Shown one piece after another: positions 1-6,934 of a DNA stretch of 10,236 nt (the stretch's first letter is position 1; the number at the start of each line of letters is the position of its first letter). Origin of the DNA: JANMQK01 sp031370485 (GTDB lineage Bacteria > Acidobacteriota > Polarisedimenticolia > Gp22-AA2); the NCBI GenBank assembly GCA_031370485.1, contig JANMQK010000063.1, positions 1 through 10,236 on the forward strand, in the 5' to 3' direction. Under the pieces are notes generated by a model. The model was given only the letters and a program-made list of their open reading frames with translations, ran no database searches and had not been told where the DNA came from. Both the position numbers and the translations under genes were made by a program.

Positions 1-2867
1 CGGATGCGCGTCAGGTCCCACTCGGTGTAGGCCTTGAGGACCAGGAGGTCGAACCGATCGATGTTGTACCCGACGACCCGATCGGCCATCACCAGGTCGA
101 CGAGCAGACGGTCGACGTCCTTCTCCAGGTAGGTCTTGAACTGCGAGGTGACGACGTTGTAGGTGACCGCCAGAGCCAGTTTCATCTGGGCGATGTTGCC
201 CCAGCCCCCGACCTCCTCGGCGCTTTTCTGGGTCTCGAGATCGAAGACGAGAGTCTGCTCCCGGGCGGAGCCTCCCTCCGGGCCCCCGCGCCGCCGCGGC
301 GCGGGCGCGGGCTCCCATTCCTCCCCCCGGCCCATCGCCCGGCGCGGTGACGCGGGGCCGCGGACCGGCTCTTGCGCCGGGAAAGGGATGACAGCGGCCG
401 GCCGGGGCTTTGCTACCGCCGGGCGATTGGCGGCGGGCGCGGGAAGCGCCTGCTGTCCGCCCAGGACTTCCAGGATCAGGAGGGCCGAGCTCTTGTCGAG
501 CGGGTTGTTGCCGTTGCCGCACTTCGGTGACTGGACGCACGAAGGGCATCCCGTCTCGCAGCGGCACGACCGCAGAAGCGCGGTGGTGCGCTCGATGAGA
601 TCCGGCAGCGACCGGAAGCCCCGTGCCGCCAGCCCGACGCCCCCCGGGTAGCCGTCATAGATGAAGATCGCCGATTGCCCGATCTGCGGGTGCAGCGGGT
701 AGGAGATCCCGCCGATGTCGCCACGGTCGCAGATGGCGAGCAACGGGAAGAGGGAGATCATGGCGTGCTCCGCGGCGTGGATCCCTCCCATGAAGTGCCC
801 CTGCCGCGCCAGCACCTCGTCGCGGAGCGCGTCCGGCACGAGGATCCAGAGCCCCACGGTCTCGAAGGTCAGAGGGGGCAGCGACAGGTCGAAAAGCCCC
901 AGCCGGTCGCGCCCGAGAAGCCGTCTTTTCTCGTAGCCGGTCAGCCTCTCCGTCACCCGCAGGCGCCCGAGGCCCGCGGCCATGGCCCCTGCCGAGCGCT
1001 CGTCGATCTGTTCGATGATCGCGGTCTCCTTCTCCCCCCTGACCTCGGTGTAGTACTCGACCTCGACCGGCTCCACCACCGCCTTGCGGGACTCGATGGA
1101 GAGCTCGCGGACGAGGTACTGCTGCCCGCGGTGCAGGTAGATGGCGCCCTCGTGCGTCTCGTGGAAGGCGCGCACCCCGTCAATGCTGCCGATGACACCG
1201 CCACGAGTGTCGACGATCGCGTAGGTCGAGCCGATCGATCTCAGGTTGACGTTGCGCTGCGGCCGCCGCCTCAGCGTGTACCAGCGCGCCCCCTCCGCGT
1301 CGCGGGCCAAAGCACCCTCCTCCTCCAAGGCGGCGACCTCCGCGAAGACCTCGGTGCCGTAGTACTCCCGGTCCCGGGGGTCCTCCAGCGGGATCTCCGC
1401 GGCGGCGCAGACGAGGTGGCCGCGGGTGATCACCGGGTTCGCGGCGTCGAAGACCACTTCCTCGTAGCCCCGCGTGAGGAACTGCTCCGGGTTGGCCATG
1501 AAGTACTGATCGAGGGCGTCCGGCATCGCGACGAGCACCGTCAGCGACTCGCGGTCCTCGCGGCCGACCCGTCCGATCCGCTGCCACGACGAGACGATGC
1601 TCCCCGGGTAGCCAACCAGAATGCAGACATCCAGCCCGCCAATGTCGACCCCCAGCTCTAAAGCGCTCGTGGCGATGACCCCCGCGAGCGAGCCGTCGAA
1701 GAGGCGCCTCTCGATCTCGCGCCGCTCCTCGGGGAGATACCCCGAGCGGTAGGCGCTCACCCGTCCACGGTGCCGCGGCGCGCCCTGCAGCAGCCAGGAA
1801 TACAAAAGCTCCGTCACGACCCGCGCCTTGGTGAACGCGATCGTCCGGAGGCCGGCGTCCATGGCCCAGCGCATGAGGGTCGTGGCCGCGGTGTAGGGGC
1901 TTCCCCCGGGGTTCAGGAAGACGAGGTGTTTCCCGGCGCGGGGCGCCCCGCTCCGATCGACGACGGAGAAGGGCCTGCCGGTGAGGGCCTCGCCCAGGCC
2001 ACCCGGGTTGGCGATGGTCGCCGAGGACGCGATGAAGCGCGGCCGGCTGCCGTACAGGGCTGCTATGCGCAGCAGACGCCTCAGGACGTGGTGCAGGTGC
2101 GACCCGAAGATCCCCTTGTAGATGTGCAGTTCGTCCACCACCACGAACTCGAGGTTCTCGAAAAGTGTTCGCCAGTCGTCGTGGTGCGCGAGGATCCCCA
2201 GGTGGAGCATGTCGGGGTTGGTGATCAGGATGTCCGGCGGATCGGCCTTGATCTTCCGCCGCATGGAATCGGGCGTGTCGCCGTCGTAGATGGCCGCGCT
2301 CACCGGGCGGCCGCTTCCGGGAAGATTCCCCGGCCGCGGCACGGTCCCTCCGTGGCGCGCAGCAGCAGCGGCGAGTTCGAGGATGCCCTGCAGCTGGTCC
2401 TGGGCCAGGGCCTTGTACGGGAAGATGTAGAGCGCTTTCCGGCCTGGACTGCGGATCGCCTCCTCCAGCGTCGGCACGATGTAGATGAGGCTCTTGCCGC
2501 TCGCCGTGGGTGTCACGGTGAGGACGTCCTGGCCGGACCGGATGCGATCGATCGCCTCCGCCTGGTGCGCGTAGGGACGATCGATGCCGATCTCCTTGAG
2601 GGCGAGCGCCAGCGGCTCCGGCAGCGGGCGCGCGAGCGTGGCATGGGAGGCCGGGTGCGCGGGAAGCGACGCGACGTGAACGATGTCGGCGCCGAACTTC
2701 TCGGACCGCCGGATCCTCTCGAGAAACTCCGTGACCGAAGCGGCGGGACGCGGCTGCCCGGCCGCGAGGGCCGCGTCGCGCGCTGTCCGCGCGGGGACGC
2801 GGTCCGGCCGCTCGCGGCCGCGCTCGAGCCTCACGCCCTTCCCCCGCGCCTCATGCCGTGCCTCCAT
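1..2867 (-). CDS. MrfA/YprA-type DUF1998 DEAD/DEAH helicase fused to a DEDD 3'-5' exonuclease domain (3' end outside window)
   Basis: Predicted ATP-dependent DNA helicase-nuclease acting in cytosolic DNA repair. Reading the minus strand from ATG 2867 gives 955 open codons that run off the left edge. Helicase core: Walker A TPTASGKS (119-126), motif II DELH (245-248), SSAT (281-284), motif V ATSALELGVDIG (399-410), motif VI QRIGRVGR (429-436). DUF1998 part: HAAEHA (697-702), YDGYPGGVG (737-745) and a Cys cluster (C768, C770, C774, C777, C783), a likely zinc site. A Pro/Arg/Gly-rich linker (about 806-870) leads to an RNase H-fold exonuclease start: D876-x-E878 (Exo I) and N935-xxx-F939-D940 (Exo II); Exo III would lie outside. 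The core matches B. subtilis MrfA; the tail resembles the separate nuclease MrfB. The start lies 3 nt after the dehydrogenase stop in the same frame, with weak SD-like bases (GAGG), so translation is probably coupled. The first 40 or so residues are low complexity, and a later GTG start is possible. Confidence 0.93.
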   Translation of the reverse strand, partial: MEARHEARGKGVRLERGRERPDRVPARTARDAALAAGQPRPAASVTEFLERIRRSEKFGADIVHVASLPAHPASHATLARPLPEPLALALKEIGIDRPYAHQAEAIDRIRSGQDVLTVTPTASGKSLIYIVPTLEEAIRSPGRKALYIFPYKALAQDQLQGILELAAAAARHGGTVPRPGNLPGSGRPVSAAIYDGDTPDSMRRKIKADPPDILITNPDMLHLGILAHHDDWRTLFENLEFVVVDELHIYKGIFGSHLHHVLRRLLRIAALYGSRPRFIASSATIANPGGLGEALTGRPFSVVDRSGAPRAGKHLVFLNPGGSPYTAATTLMRWAMDAGLRTIAFTKARVVTELLYSWLLQGAPRHRGRVSAYRSGYLPEERREIERRLFDGSLAGVIATSALELGVDIGGLDVCILVGYPGSIVSSWQRIGRVGREDRESLTVLVAMPDALDQYFMANPEQFLTRGYEEVVFDAANPVITRGHLVCAAAEIPLEDPRDREYYGTEVFAEVAALEEEGALARDAEGARWYTLRRRPQRNVNLRSIGSTYAIVDTRGGVIGSIDGVRAFHETHEGAIYLHRGQQYLVRELSIESRKAVVEPVEVEYYTEVRGEKETAIIEQIDERSAGAMAAGLGRLRVTERLTGYEKRRLLGRDRLGLFDLSLPPLTFETVGLWILVPDALRDEVLARQGHFMGGIHAAEHAMISLFPLLAICDRGDIGGISYPLHPQIGQSAIFIYDGYPGGVGLAARGFRSLPDLIERTTALLRSCRCETGCPSCVQSPKCGNGNNPLDKSSALLILEVLGGQQALPAPAANRPAVAKPRPAAVIPFPAQEPVRGPASPRRAMGRGEEWEPAPAPRRRGGPEGGSAREQTLVFDLETQKSAEEVGGWGNIAQMKLALAVTYNVVTSQFKTYLEKDVDRLLVDLVMADRVVGYNIDRFDLLVLKAYTEWDLTRI
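285..305. repeat. GC-rich inverted repeat inside the helicase-nuclease linker
   Basis: CCCGCGCCG and CGGCGCGGG form a perfect 9-bp stem around a 3-base loop (294-296). It lies within the Pro/Arg/Gly-rich linker codons of the helicase-nuclease gene. There is no following T-run, so it is not an intrinsic terminator. It probably reflects GC-rich linker codons. Confidence 0.6.
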
Positions 2868-2870
2868 TCC

Positions 2871-3746
2871 TCACGTCGATCCCTTGGCGCTGTAGTCGTA
2901 GAAGCCCCGGCCCGACTTTTTCCCCAAATGCCCCGCGTCCACCATGCGCCGCAGCAGCGGGCAGGCCCGGTACTTGGGATCGCCGAATCCCTCGTGCAGG
3001 ACTTCCAGGATCGACAGGCAGGTGTCGAGCCCAATGAAGTCCGCCAGGGCCAGCGGGCCCATCGGGTGCCGCATCCCGAGGGTCATCACGGTGTCGATGT
3101 CTTCGCGGGTCCCGACCCCTTCGTGCAGCGCGAAGATCGCCTCGTTGATCATCGGCATCAGGACGCGGTTCGATATGAAGCCGGGAAGGTCCTGCGCGGT
3201 CACCGGGGTCTTGCCCAGCCGCTCCGCCAGGGAACGGGTCTCCCGCAGCGTGGCTTCCGAAGTCGTCTGCCCGGGGACGATTTCCACCAGCTTCATGATC
3301 GGGACCGGGTTCATGAAGTGCATCCCGATCACGCGGTCGGGCCGGCCGGTCACCGCGGCGATCCGGGTGATTGAGAGCGACGAGGTGTTGCTCGCGAGGA
3401 CGACCCCTTTGCGGCATACCCGGTCCAGCTCCTCGAAGATCCGCCGTTTCAGATCAAGATTCTCGTTGACGGCTTCGATGACGAAATCCCGGTCGGCGAA
3501 GGCGCCGGGGTCGGTCGTGGTGCGCAGGCGCCCCAGCGAGGCCTCGCAGTCAGGCTGCGACAGGGTGCCTTTTGCGGCCAGGCGCTTGAGGCTTGTCCCG
3601 ATCGACTCGATCGCGGCCCGGAGGATCTTCTCTTCGCGATCCTGCAGCAGGACGTCGATCCCGGCCTGGGCGCTCACCTGGGCGATGCCGGCGCCCATCT
3701 GGCCCGCGCCGACGACCCCGATCGTCTTCACGGCCGGTGGAGTCAT
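2871..3746 (-). CDS. hbd: short-chain 3-hydroxyacyl-CoA dehydrogenase (3-hydroxybutyryl-CoA dehydrogenase type)
   Basis: NAD(P)-dependent oxidation of L-3-hydroxyacyl-CoA to 3-ketoacyl-CoA, or the reverse reduction, in the cytoplasm. The 291-aa length is usual for the single-function bacterial enzyme. An N-terminal Rossmann fold carries GAGQMGAGIA (13-22) with the ribose-binding Asp at D36. The family's catalytic set is complete and correctly spaced: S122 in NTSS, H143 in GMHFMNP, E155 and N193 in SNR. The C-terminal domain has RHPMGPLALADFIGLD (226-241) and GRGFYDY. I chose ATG 3746, which places the first beta strand at once; an in-frame GTG at 3776 would add ten residues unlike the family. 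ATG 3746 sits 1 nt after the thiolase stop, and its own stop is 3 nt before the helicase start, so this is the middle gene of a tight operon. Pairing with a thiolase suggests acetoacetyl-CoA/3-hydroxybutyryl-CoA chemistry, but chain length and direction cannot be read from the sequence. paaH and fadB2 are other names for close relatives. Confidence 0.95.
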   Translation of the reverse strand: MTPPAVKTIGVVGAGQMGAGIAQVSAQAGIDVLLQDREEKILRAAIESIGTSLKRLAAKGTLSQPDCEASLGRLRTTTDPGAFADRDFVIEAVNENLDLKRRIFEELDRVCRKGVVLASNTSSLSITRIAAVTGRPDRVIGMHFMNPVPIMKLVEIVPGQTTSEATLRETRSLAERLGKTPVTAQDLPGFISNRVLMPMINEAIFALHEGVGTREDIDTVMTLGMRHPMGPLALADFIGLDTCLSILEVLHEGFGDPKYRACPLLRRMVDAGHLGKKSGRGFYDYSAKGST

Positions 3747-3747
3747 C

Positions 3748-4929
3748 TCAGACCACCCGGACCGCCATCGCAACACCGTTGCCGCCGCCGAGGCAGAGCG
3801 AGGCGATTCCCTTCTTCGCCTTGCGGTCGGCCAGGGCGTAAAGGAGCGTCGTCAGGACGCGCGCGCCGCTGCAGCCGATGGGATGCCCCAGCGCCACGGC
3901 GCCGCCGTGGACGTTGACCCGCTCCGGGCGCAGCGACAACTCGCTCAAGAGCGCCACCCCCTGCACGGAGAACGCCTCGTTCAGCTCGTACAGATCCACT
4001 TCGTCGGCGCTCCAGCCCGTCTTCTTGAGGACCTTCCGGACCGCCTCGACCGGGGCCATCATCACCATTTTCGGCTCGACACCGCTCGAGGCGTACGCGA
4101 CGATCTCGGCCAGGGGCTTCTGCTTGCCCTTCGCGGCGCGCTCTTCCGACATGACCACCACGGCGGCGGCGCCATCGTTCACGCCGGGAGCGTTCCCCGC
4201 CGTAACCGTTCCGCCTTCCTTGAACGCCGGCTTCAGCCTGGCGAGAGCCTCCATCGACGTGTCCCGGCGGGGAGACTCGTCGGTGTCGAACATGACGGGC
4301 GGGCCCTTCCTCTGCGGAATCGCGACCGGCAGGATCTCCGCCTTGAATTTTCCCGCGTCGATGGCGGCGATGGCCTTGCGGTGGCTCTGCAGGGCGTACT
4401 CGTCCTGGGCCTGCCGGCTGATGCCGTACTTCTCGGCCACGGCCTCGCCGCAGCACCCCATGTGAAAGTCCTCGTAGACGTCCCACAGGCCGTCCTTGAC
4501 CATCGAGTCGACCAGCTCGCTGTGCCCGAGACGCAGCCCCTCGCGCGCCCCGGCAAGCAGATACGGAGCCCGGCTCATCGACTCCATCCCTCCCGCCACG
4601 ACCACCTCGTGATCTCCGAGCAGCACCGACTGTGCCGCCAGCATGACCGCCTTCAGGCCCGAGCCGCACACCTTGTTCACCGTGACGGCCGGGACGGTCA
4701 CGGGGAGGCCCCCCTTGATCGCCGCCTGGCGGGCGGGGTTCTGTCCCAGTCCGGCCGACAGGACATTGCCCATGATGACCTCGTCAACTTCTTCAGGGCG
4801 CACGCCGGCGCGCCGCGCCGCCTCTTTCACGACAAGGGCGCCAAGCTCCGGCGCGGGGGCGTGGGCGAGACTTCCCAGGAACCTGCCGACAGGTGTCCGG
4901 CAGGCGCTTACGATGACCGCCTTCCTCAT
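3748..4929 (-). CDS. atoB: acetyl-CoA C-acyltransferase (thiolase)
   Basis: Thiolase: either condenses two acetyl-CoA to acetoacetyl-CoA or cleaves 3-ketoacyl-CoA with CoA. Length 393 aa is typical. It opens with the family N terminus (IVSACRTPVGRF). Catalytic residues are all present: nucleophilic C88 in NKVCGSGLKAV, N317 in NEAF, H349 in GHPIGCSG and C379 in CLGGGNG. The CoA-binding loop reads TAGNAPGVNDGAA (243-255), with Pro where acetoacetyl-CoA thiolases often have Ser. ATG 4929 is supported by a strong Shine-Dalgarno AGGAGG (4940-4935) five bases upstream. It is the first gene of the leftward operon and is followed after 1 nt by the dehydrogenase. The two enzymes catalyse neighbouring steps of beta-oxidation or of acetoacetyl-CoA reduction. 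The symbol is generic: thlA, phaA or a broader fadA-like role fits equally well. Confidence 0.95.
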   Translation of the reverse strand: MRKAVIVSACRTPVGRFLGSLAHAPAPELGALVVKEAARRAGVRPEEVDEVIMGNVLSAGLGQNPARQAAIKGGLPVTVPAVTVNKVCGSGLKAVMLAAQSVLLGDHEVVVAGGMESMSRAPYLLAGAREGLRLGHSELVDSMVKDGLWDVYEDFHMGCCGEAVAEKYGISRQAQDEYALQSHRKAIAAIDAGKFKAEILPVAIPQRKGPPVMFDTDESPRRDTSMEALARLKPAFKEGGTVTAGNAPGVNDGAAAVVVMSEERAAKGKQKPLAEIVAYASSGVEPKMVMMAPVEAVRKVLKKTGWSADEVDLYELNEAFSVQGVALLSELSLRPERVNVHGGAVALGHPIGCSGARVLTTLLYALADRKAKKGIASLCLGGGNGVAMAVRVV

Positions 4930-4956
4930 GGAAACCTCCTCTCGGGGCGGCGCAAG

Positions 4957-4966
4957 TTTATATCAA
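4957..4966 (-). promoter_or_regulatory. possible extended -10 promoter for the thiolase operon
   Basis: On the minus strand TGATATAAA matches an extended -10 (TGn followed by TATAAA, the hexamer at 4962-4957). No good -35 box lies 16-18 bases upstream, which is tolerable for an extended -10. It is 28 bases from the thiolase start codon, with AGGAGG in between. Confidence 0.4.
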
Positions 4967-5007
4967 CAAACAACAGAAATGAAAGGATTTGCTTTGCATC
5001 ATCGTGC

Positions 5008-5036
5008 TTGACTCAGGGTACAGGAGCGGGTATATA
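5008..5036 (+). promoter_or_regulatory. sigma70-like promoter for the rightward operon
   Basis: The -35 box TTGACT (5008-5013) and -10 box TATATA (5031-5036) are separated by 17 bases. A TATAAG reading at 5033-5038 would need a 19-base spacer. Transcription would start near 5043, giving a leader of about 44 nt before ATG 5087. This is the best promoter match in the window and probably drives the 72-aa gene, the exported protein, folD and coaE. Confidence 0.65.
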
Positions 5037-5086
5037 AGATAGTGAATTCGCCCCTTGTCGGGTCGGATGGAACGAGGGAGGGACCG

Positions 5087-5305
5087 ATGAAGATCCAGGA
5101 CTGGAGCCTCAAGCCGCTGATGCCGAGACTTGCGCCGTCATCGAAAGACGAGCCGCTGTCGGATGACATCTACGTCAATACCCTCGTCGCCATGAAGGAC
5201 AACAAACGGGTCCTCCTCCATCGCGTGGTCAAGATCCACCCGGACGGCAGCGAGGAGGTCTTCATCATCAAGGCCTCGCCCAAGATCATCGAGACCAACC
5301 ACTGA
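5087..5305 (+). CDS. small unrecognised protein, 72 aa
   Basis: I do not recognise this protein. It starts MKIQDWSLKPLMP and is followed by a polar stretch (about 18-26). The C-terminal half alternates hydrophobic and charged residues (NTLVAMKDNKRVLLHRVV, 31-48, then EEVFIIKASPKII, 56-68), which suggests a small beta-rich fold. There is no signal peptide, membrane segment or Cys pair, so it is probably cytosolic. Expression support is strong: GGGAGG (5076-5081) lies 5 nt before ATG 5087, and a good promoter lies about 50 nt upstream. An in-frame GTG at 5042 would precede the predicted transcription start near 5043, so I rejected it. It is the first gene of the rightward operon and ends 5 nt before the next start. 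Function cannot be assigned. Confidence 0.75.
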   Translation: MKIQDWSLKPLMPRLAPSSKDEPLSDDIYVNTLVAMKDNKRVLLHRVVKIHPDGSEEVFIIKASPKIIETNH

Positions 5306-5310
5306 CAGGC

Positions 5311-5970
5311 GTGCGCCGCCTCGGTACATTCGCGCAACTCGCCTGTCTGTTTCTGCCCTTCGCCCTGGTCCTGGTTCATAACGCCAGCGCGGCCAAACCG
5401 CCTTCACCCTACAGAATCCTCCCGGGGCCTTACAATCGGCACGCCACACCCGGTCCGGACGCGCCGACCGCCAGCCGCTTCACGACCTCCGGCCTGACCG
5501 TCGAGGTGGCGCCGCTCGACCGGGAGGAACGACGTGGCTTCATCCGGAAAATCGACCCGGGCGCCGGCGACCCCTTCGCGGCTCCCGCGGGCGGGGCCGA
5601 GCGCTACCACGCCTTCCGGGTGGCGTTCGAGAACGAGTCGGGCCAGGACGTGACGTTCCAGCCCGGCAACGTCGTCCTGGTGACCGATCGCAAGTCGCAT
5701 CAGTTCCCCATCGACAGCCCGGACCTCTACCTTGCCGCGTCCCGCGCCGGGGCCGGCGATCCCCAGGCGGCGATGGACCGGGTGTCCCGGTTGATCTTCG
5801 ACAGCAGCACGCACATCCCTGCCGGCGGACGGTTCACCCGGATGCTGGTCTTCGGCCCGCTCCCCGACAAGTGGAAGGAGATGCGTCTCGATTTCTCGTT
5901 CCTGCAGATCGGCGCCGAGACGCGCAGCCTGTCGTTCGCGTTCCACAAGCAAATCCTGGAGGGCCGCTAG
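5311..5970 (+). CDS. unrecognised exported protein, 219 aa
   Basis: I do not recognise the family. The N terminus looks like a signal peptide: RR at 2-3, a hydrophobic core (about 8-22) and small residues ASAA (25-28) ahead of K29, suggesting signal peptidase I cleavage and export. There is no lipobox Cys and no other membrane segment. The mature part is Pro-rich at first (about 29-55). It then shows alternating beta-strand patterns, including HAFRVAFENESGQDVTF (100-116) and GNVVLVTD (119-126), compatible with a single Ig-like beta sandwich. This resembles the general form of small extracellular domains that handle 'fully conserved strand plus polar loop' sequences, but no specific match is claimed. 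The start is GTG 5311, 5 nt after the upstream stop, with only weak ribosome-binding bases (ACAGG). It ends directly against the folD start. Confidence 0.8.
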   Translation: MRRLGTFAQLACLFLPFALVLVHNASAAKPPSPYRILPGPYNRHATPGPDAPTASRFTTSGLTVEVAPLDREERRGFIRKIDPGAGDPFAAPAGGAERYHAFRVAFENESGQDVTFQPGNVVLVTDRKSHQFPIDSPDLYLAASRAGAGDPQAAMDRVSRLIFDSSTHIPAGGRFTRMLVFGPLPDKWKEMRLDFSFLQIGAETRSLSFAFHKQILEGR

Positions 5971-6906
5971 ATGCCCGCGCGACTGCTCGACGGCGCCGCG
6001 GTCGCCCGGGCGATCCGCTCGGAGGTGACGGAGAAGGTCAGGGAGTTCGCCGCGCGCCGGGGGGTAGCCCCGCGGCTGGCCGCGGTGCTGGTGGGTGACG
6101 ACCCCGCGTCCCAGGTCTACGTCAGGAACAAGATCGCCGCCTGCGCCGAGGCCGGCATCCGCTCGGTCGAAATCCGTCTCGAAGCCACTGTGTCCCAGGA
6201 GCGGGTGCTGCGCGCCGTCGCCGATCTCAACGCCGACCCCGACGTCGATGGCATCCTGGTGCAGCTTCCGCTTCCCCAGGGGCTCGACCGGATCCCGGTG
6301 CTCCTGGCCCTGGACCCCTCCAAGGACGTCGATGGCCTCCACCCGCTCAACGCCGGCCGTCTCGCCATGCGGCTCGAATCACCGCTCCCCTGCACCCCGG
6401 CGGGGGTCATCGAGCTTCTCGACCGCTCGGGATTGCCGATCGCCGGGCAGCGGGCGGTCATTGTCGGCCGGAGCGAGATCGTCGGCCGTCCGCTGGCGAC
6501 GCTGCTGATGCATCGCGACGCCACCGTGACGGTCTGTCATTCGAAAACGCGGGACCTCCCCTCGGTGACGCGCGAAGCCGACATCCTCGTGGCCGCGATC
6601 GGACGGACCGCGTTTGTGCGGAAAGAGCATGTCCGGCCCGGCGCCGTGGTCGTGGACGTCGGCATCAACCGTGTCGACGACGCCGCCCTCGCCGCCGACC
6701 TGTTCGGTGCCGATTCTTCCCGGGTGCGGCAGGTGAAGGACAAAGGGTATACGCTGGTCGGGGACGCGCACCCTCTCGAGATGGCGGAGCGCGCCGGGCA
6801 CCTGACCCCGGTCCCCGGCGGCATCGGCCCGCTCACGATCGCCTTCCTTCTGCGCAATACACTCTGGCTTGCCAGCCGGCGACGGCCGGCCACGGGCCAG
6901 TCATGA
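5971..6906 (+). CDS. folD: bifunctional methylene-THF dehydrogenase / methenyl-THF cyclohydrolase
   Basis: Interconverts 5,10-methylene-THF, 5,10-methenyl-THF and 10-formyl-THF with NADP, supplying one-carbon units. At 311 aa it is slightly longer than the usual 280-300. Catalytic residues stand at the E. coli-like positions: Y50 and K54 in VYVRNKIAA, Q98 in QLPLPQG and D121 in DVDGLHP. The folate site PCTPAG (140-145), nucleotide-binding VGRSEIVGRP (165-174) and C-terminal PVPGGIGPLT (280-289) are all present. Between VVDVGINR (227-234) and GDAHP (264-268) lie about 29 residues, longer than in E. coli-type FolD, where the second motif is normally GDV. ATG 5971 directly follows the previous TAG, and GGAGGG (5958-5963) lies 7 nt upstream, so the start is well supported and translation is coupled. 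Its product 5,10-methylene-THF is the donor for PanB, encoded on the facing strand. Confidence 0.97.
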   Translation: MPARLLDGAAVARAIRSEVTEKVREFAARRGVAPRLAAVLVGDDPASQVYVRNKIAACAEAGIRSVEIRLEATVSQERVLRAVADLNADPDVDGILVQLPLPQGLDRIPVLLALDPSKDVDGLHPLNAGRLAMRLESPLPCTPAGVIELLDRSGLPIAGQRAVIVGRSEIVGRPLATLLMHRDATVTVCHSKTRDLPSVTREADILVAAIGRTAFVRKEHVRPGAVVVDVGINRVDDAALAADLFGADSSRVRQVKDKGYTLVGDAHPLEMAERAGHLTPVPGGIGPLTIAFLLRNTLWLASRRRPATGQS

Positions 6907-6934
6907 GGGCGGCCTCCTGCGGCCGCGAGCAGCC

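Larger units (their letters stand above)
4930..5086. promoter_or_regulatory. divergent intergenic control region
   Basis: This 157-bp gap separates the leftward thiolase operon from the rightward 72-aa gene. Bases about 4954-5040 are clearly richer in A and T than the surrounding GC-rich coding DNA, as expected for promoters. It contains a rightward promoter, a weaker leftward extended -10, and strong Shine-Dalgarno sequences at both ends (4935-4940 on the minus strand, 5076-5081 on the plus strand). I found no convincing operator palindrome or riboswitch fold. Confidence 0.7.

Noticed and set aside
285..305. GC-rich hairpin as a transcription terminator
   Set aside because: It is inside an open coding frame, has no T-run on either side and lies in linker codons where such symmetry arises easily.
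3747..3776. GTG start at 3776 for the 3-hydroxyacyl-CoA dehydrogenase
   Set aside because: It adds ten residues overlapping the thiolase end that do not fit the family; ATG 3746 begins just before the Rossmann strand.
675..5037. Long plus-strand open frames (675-1661, 1770-3374, 2944-5037, up to 697 codons) opposite the left operon
   Set aside because: They lie antisense to genes with complete, ordered catalytic motifs, have Arg/Pro/His-heavy composition and no family signatures; open antisense frames are expected at this GC content.
5042..5086. GTG start at 5042 giving an 87-aa version of the small protein
   Set aside because: It would sit at or before the predicted transcription start and lacks a ribosome-binding site, whereas ATG 5087 has GGGAGG at the right distance.
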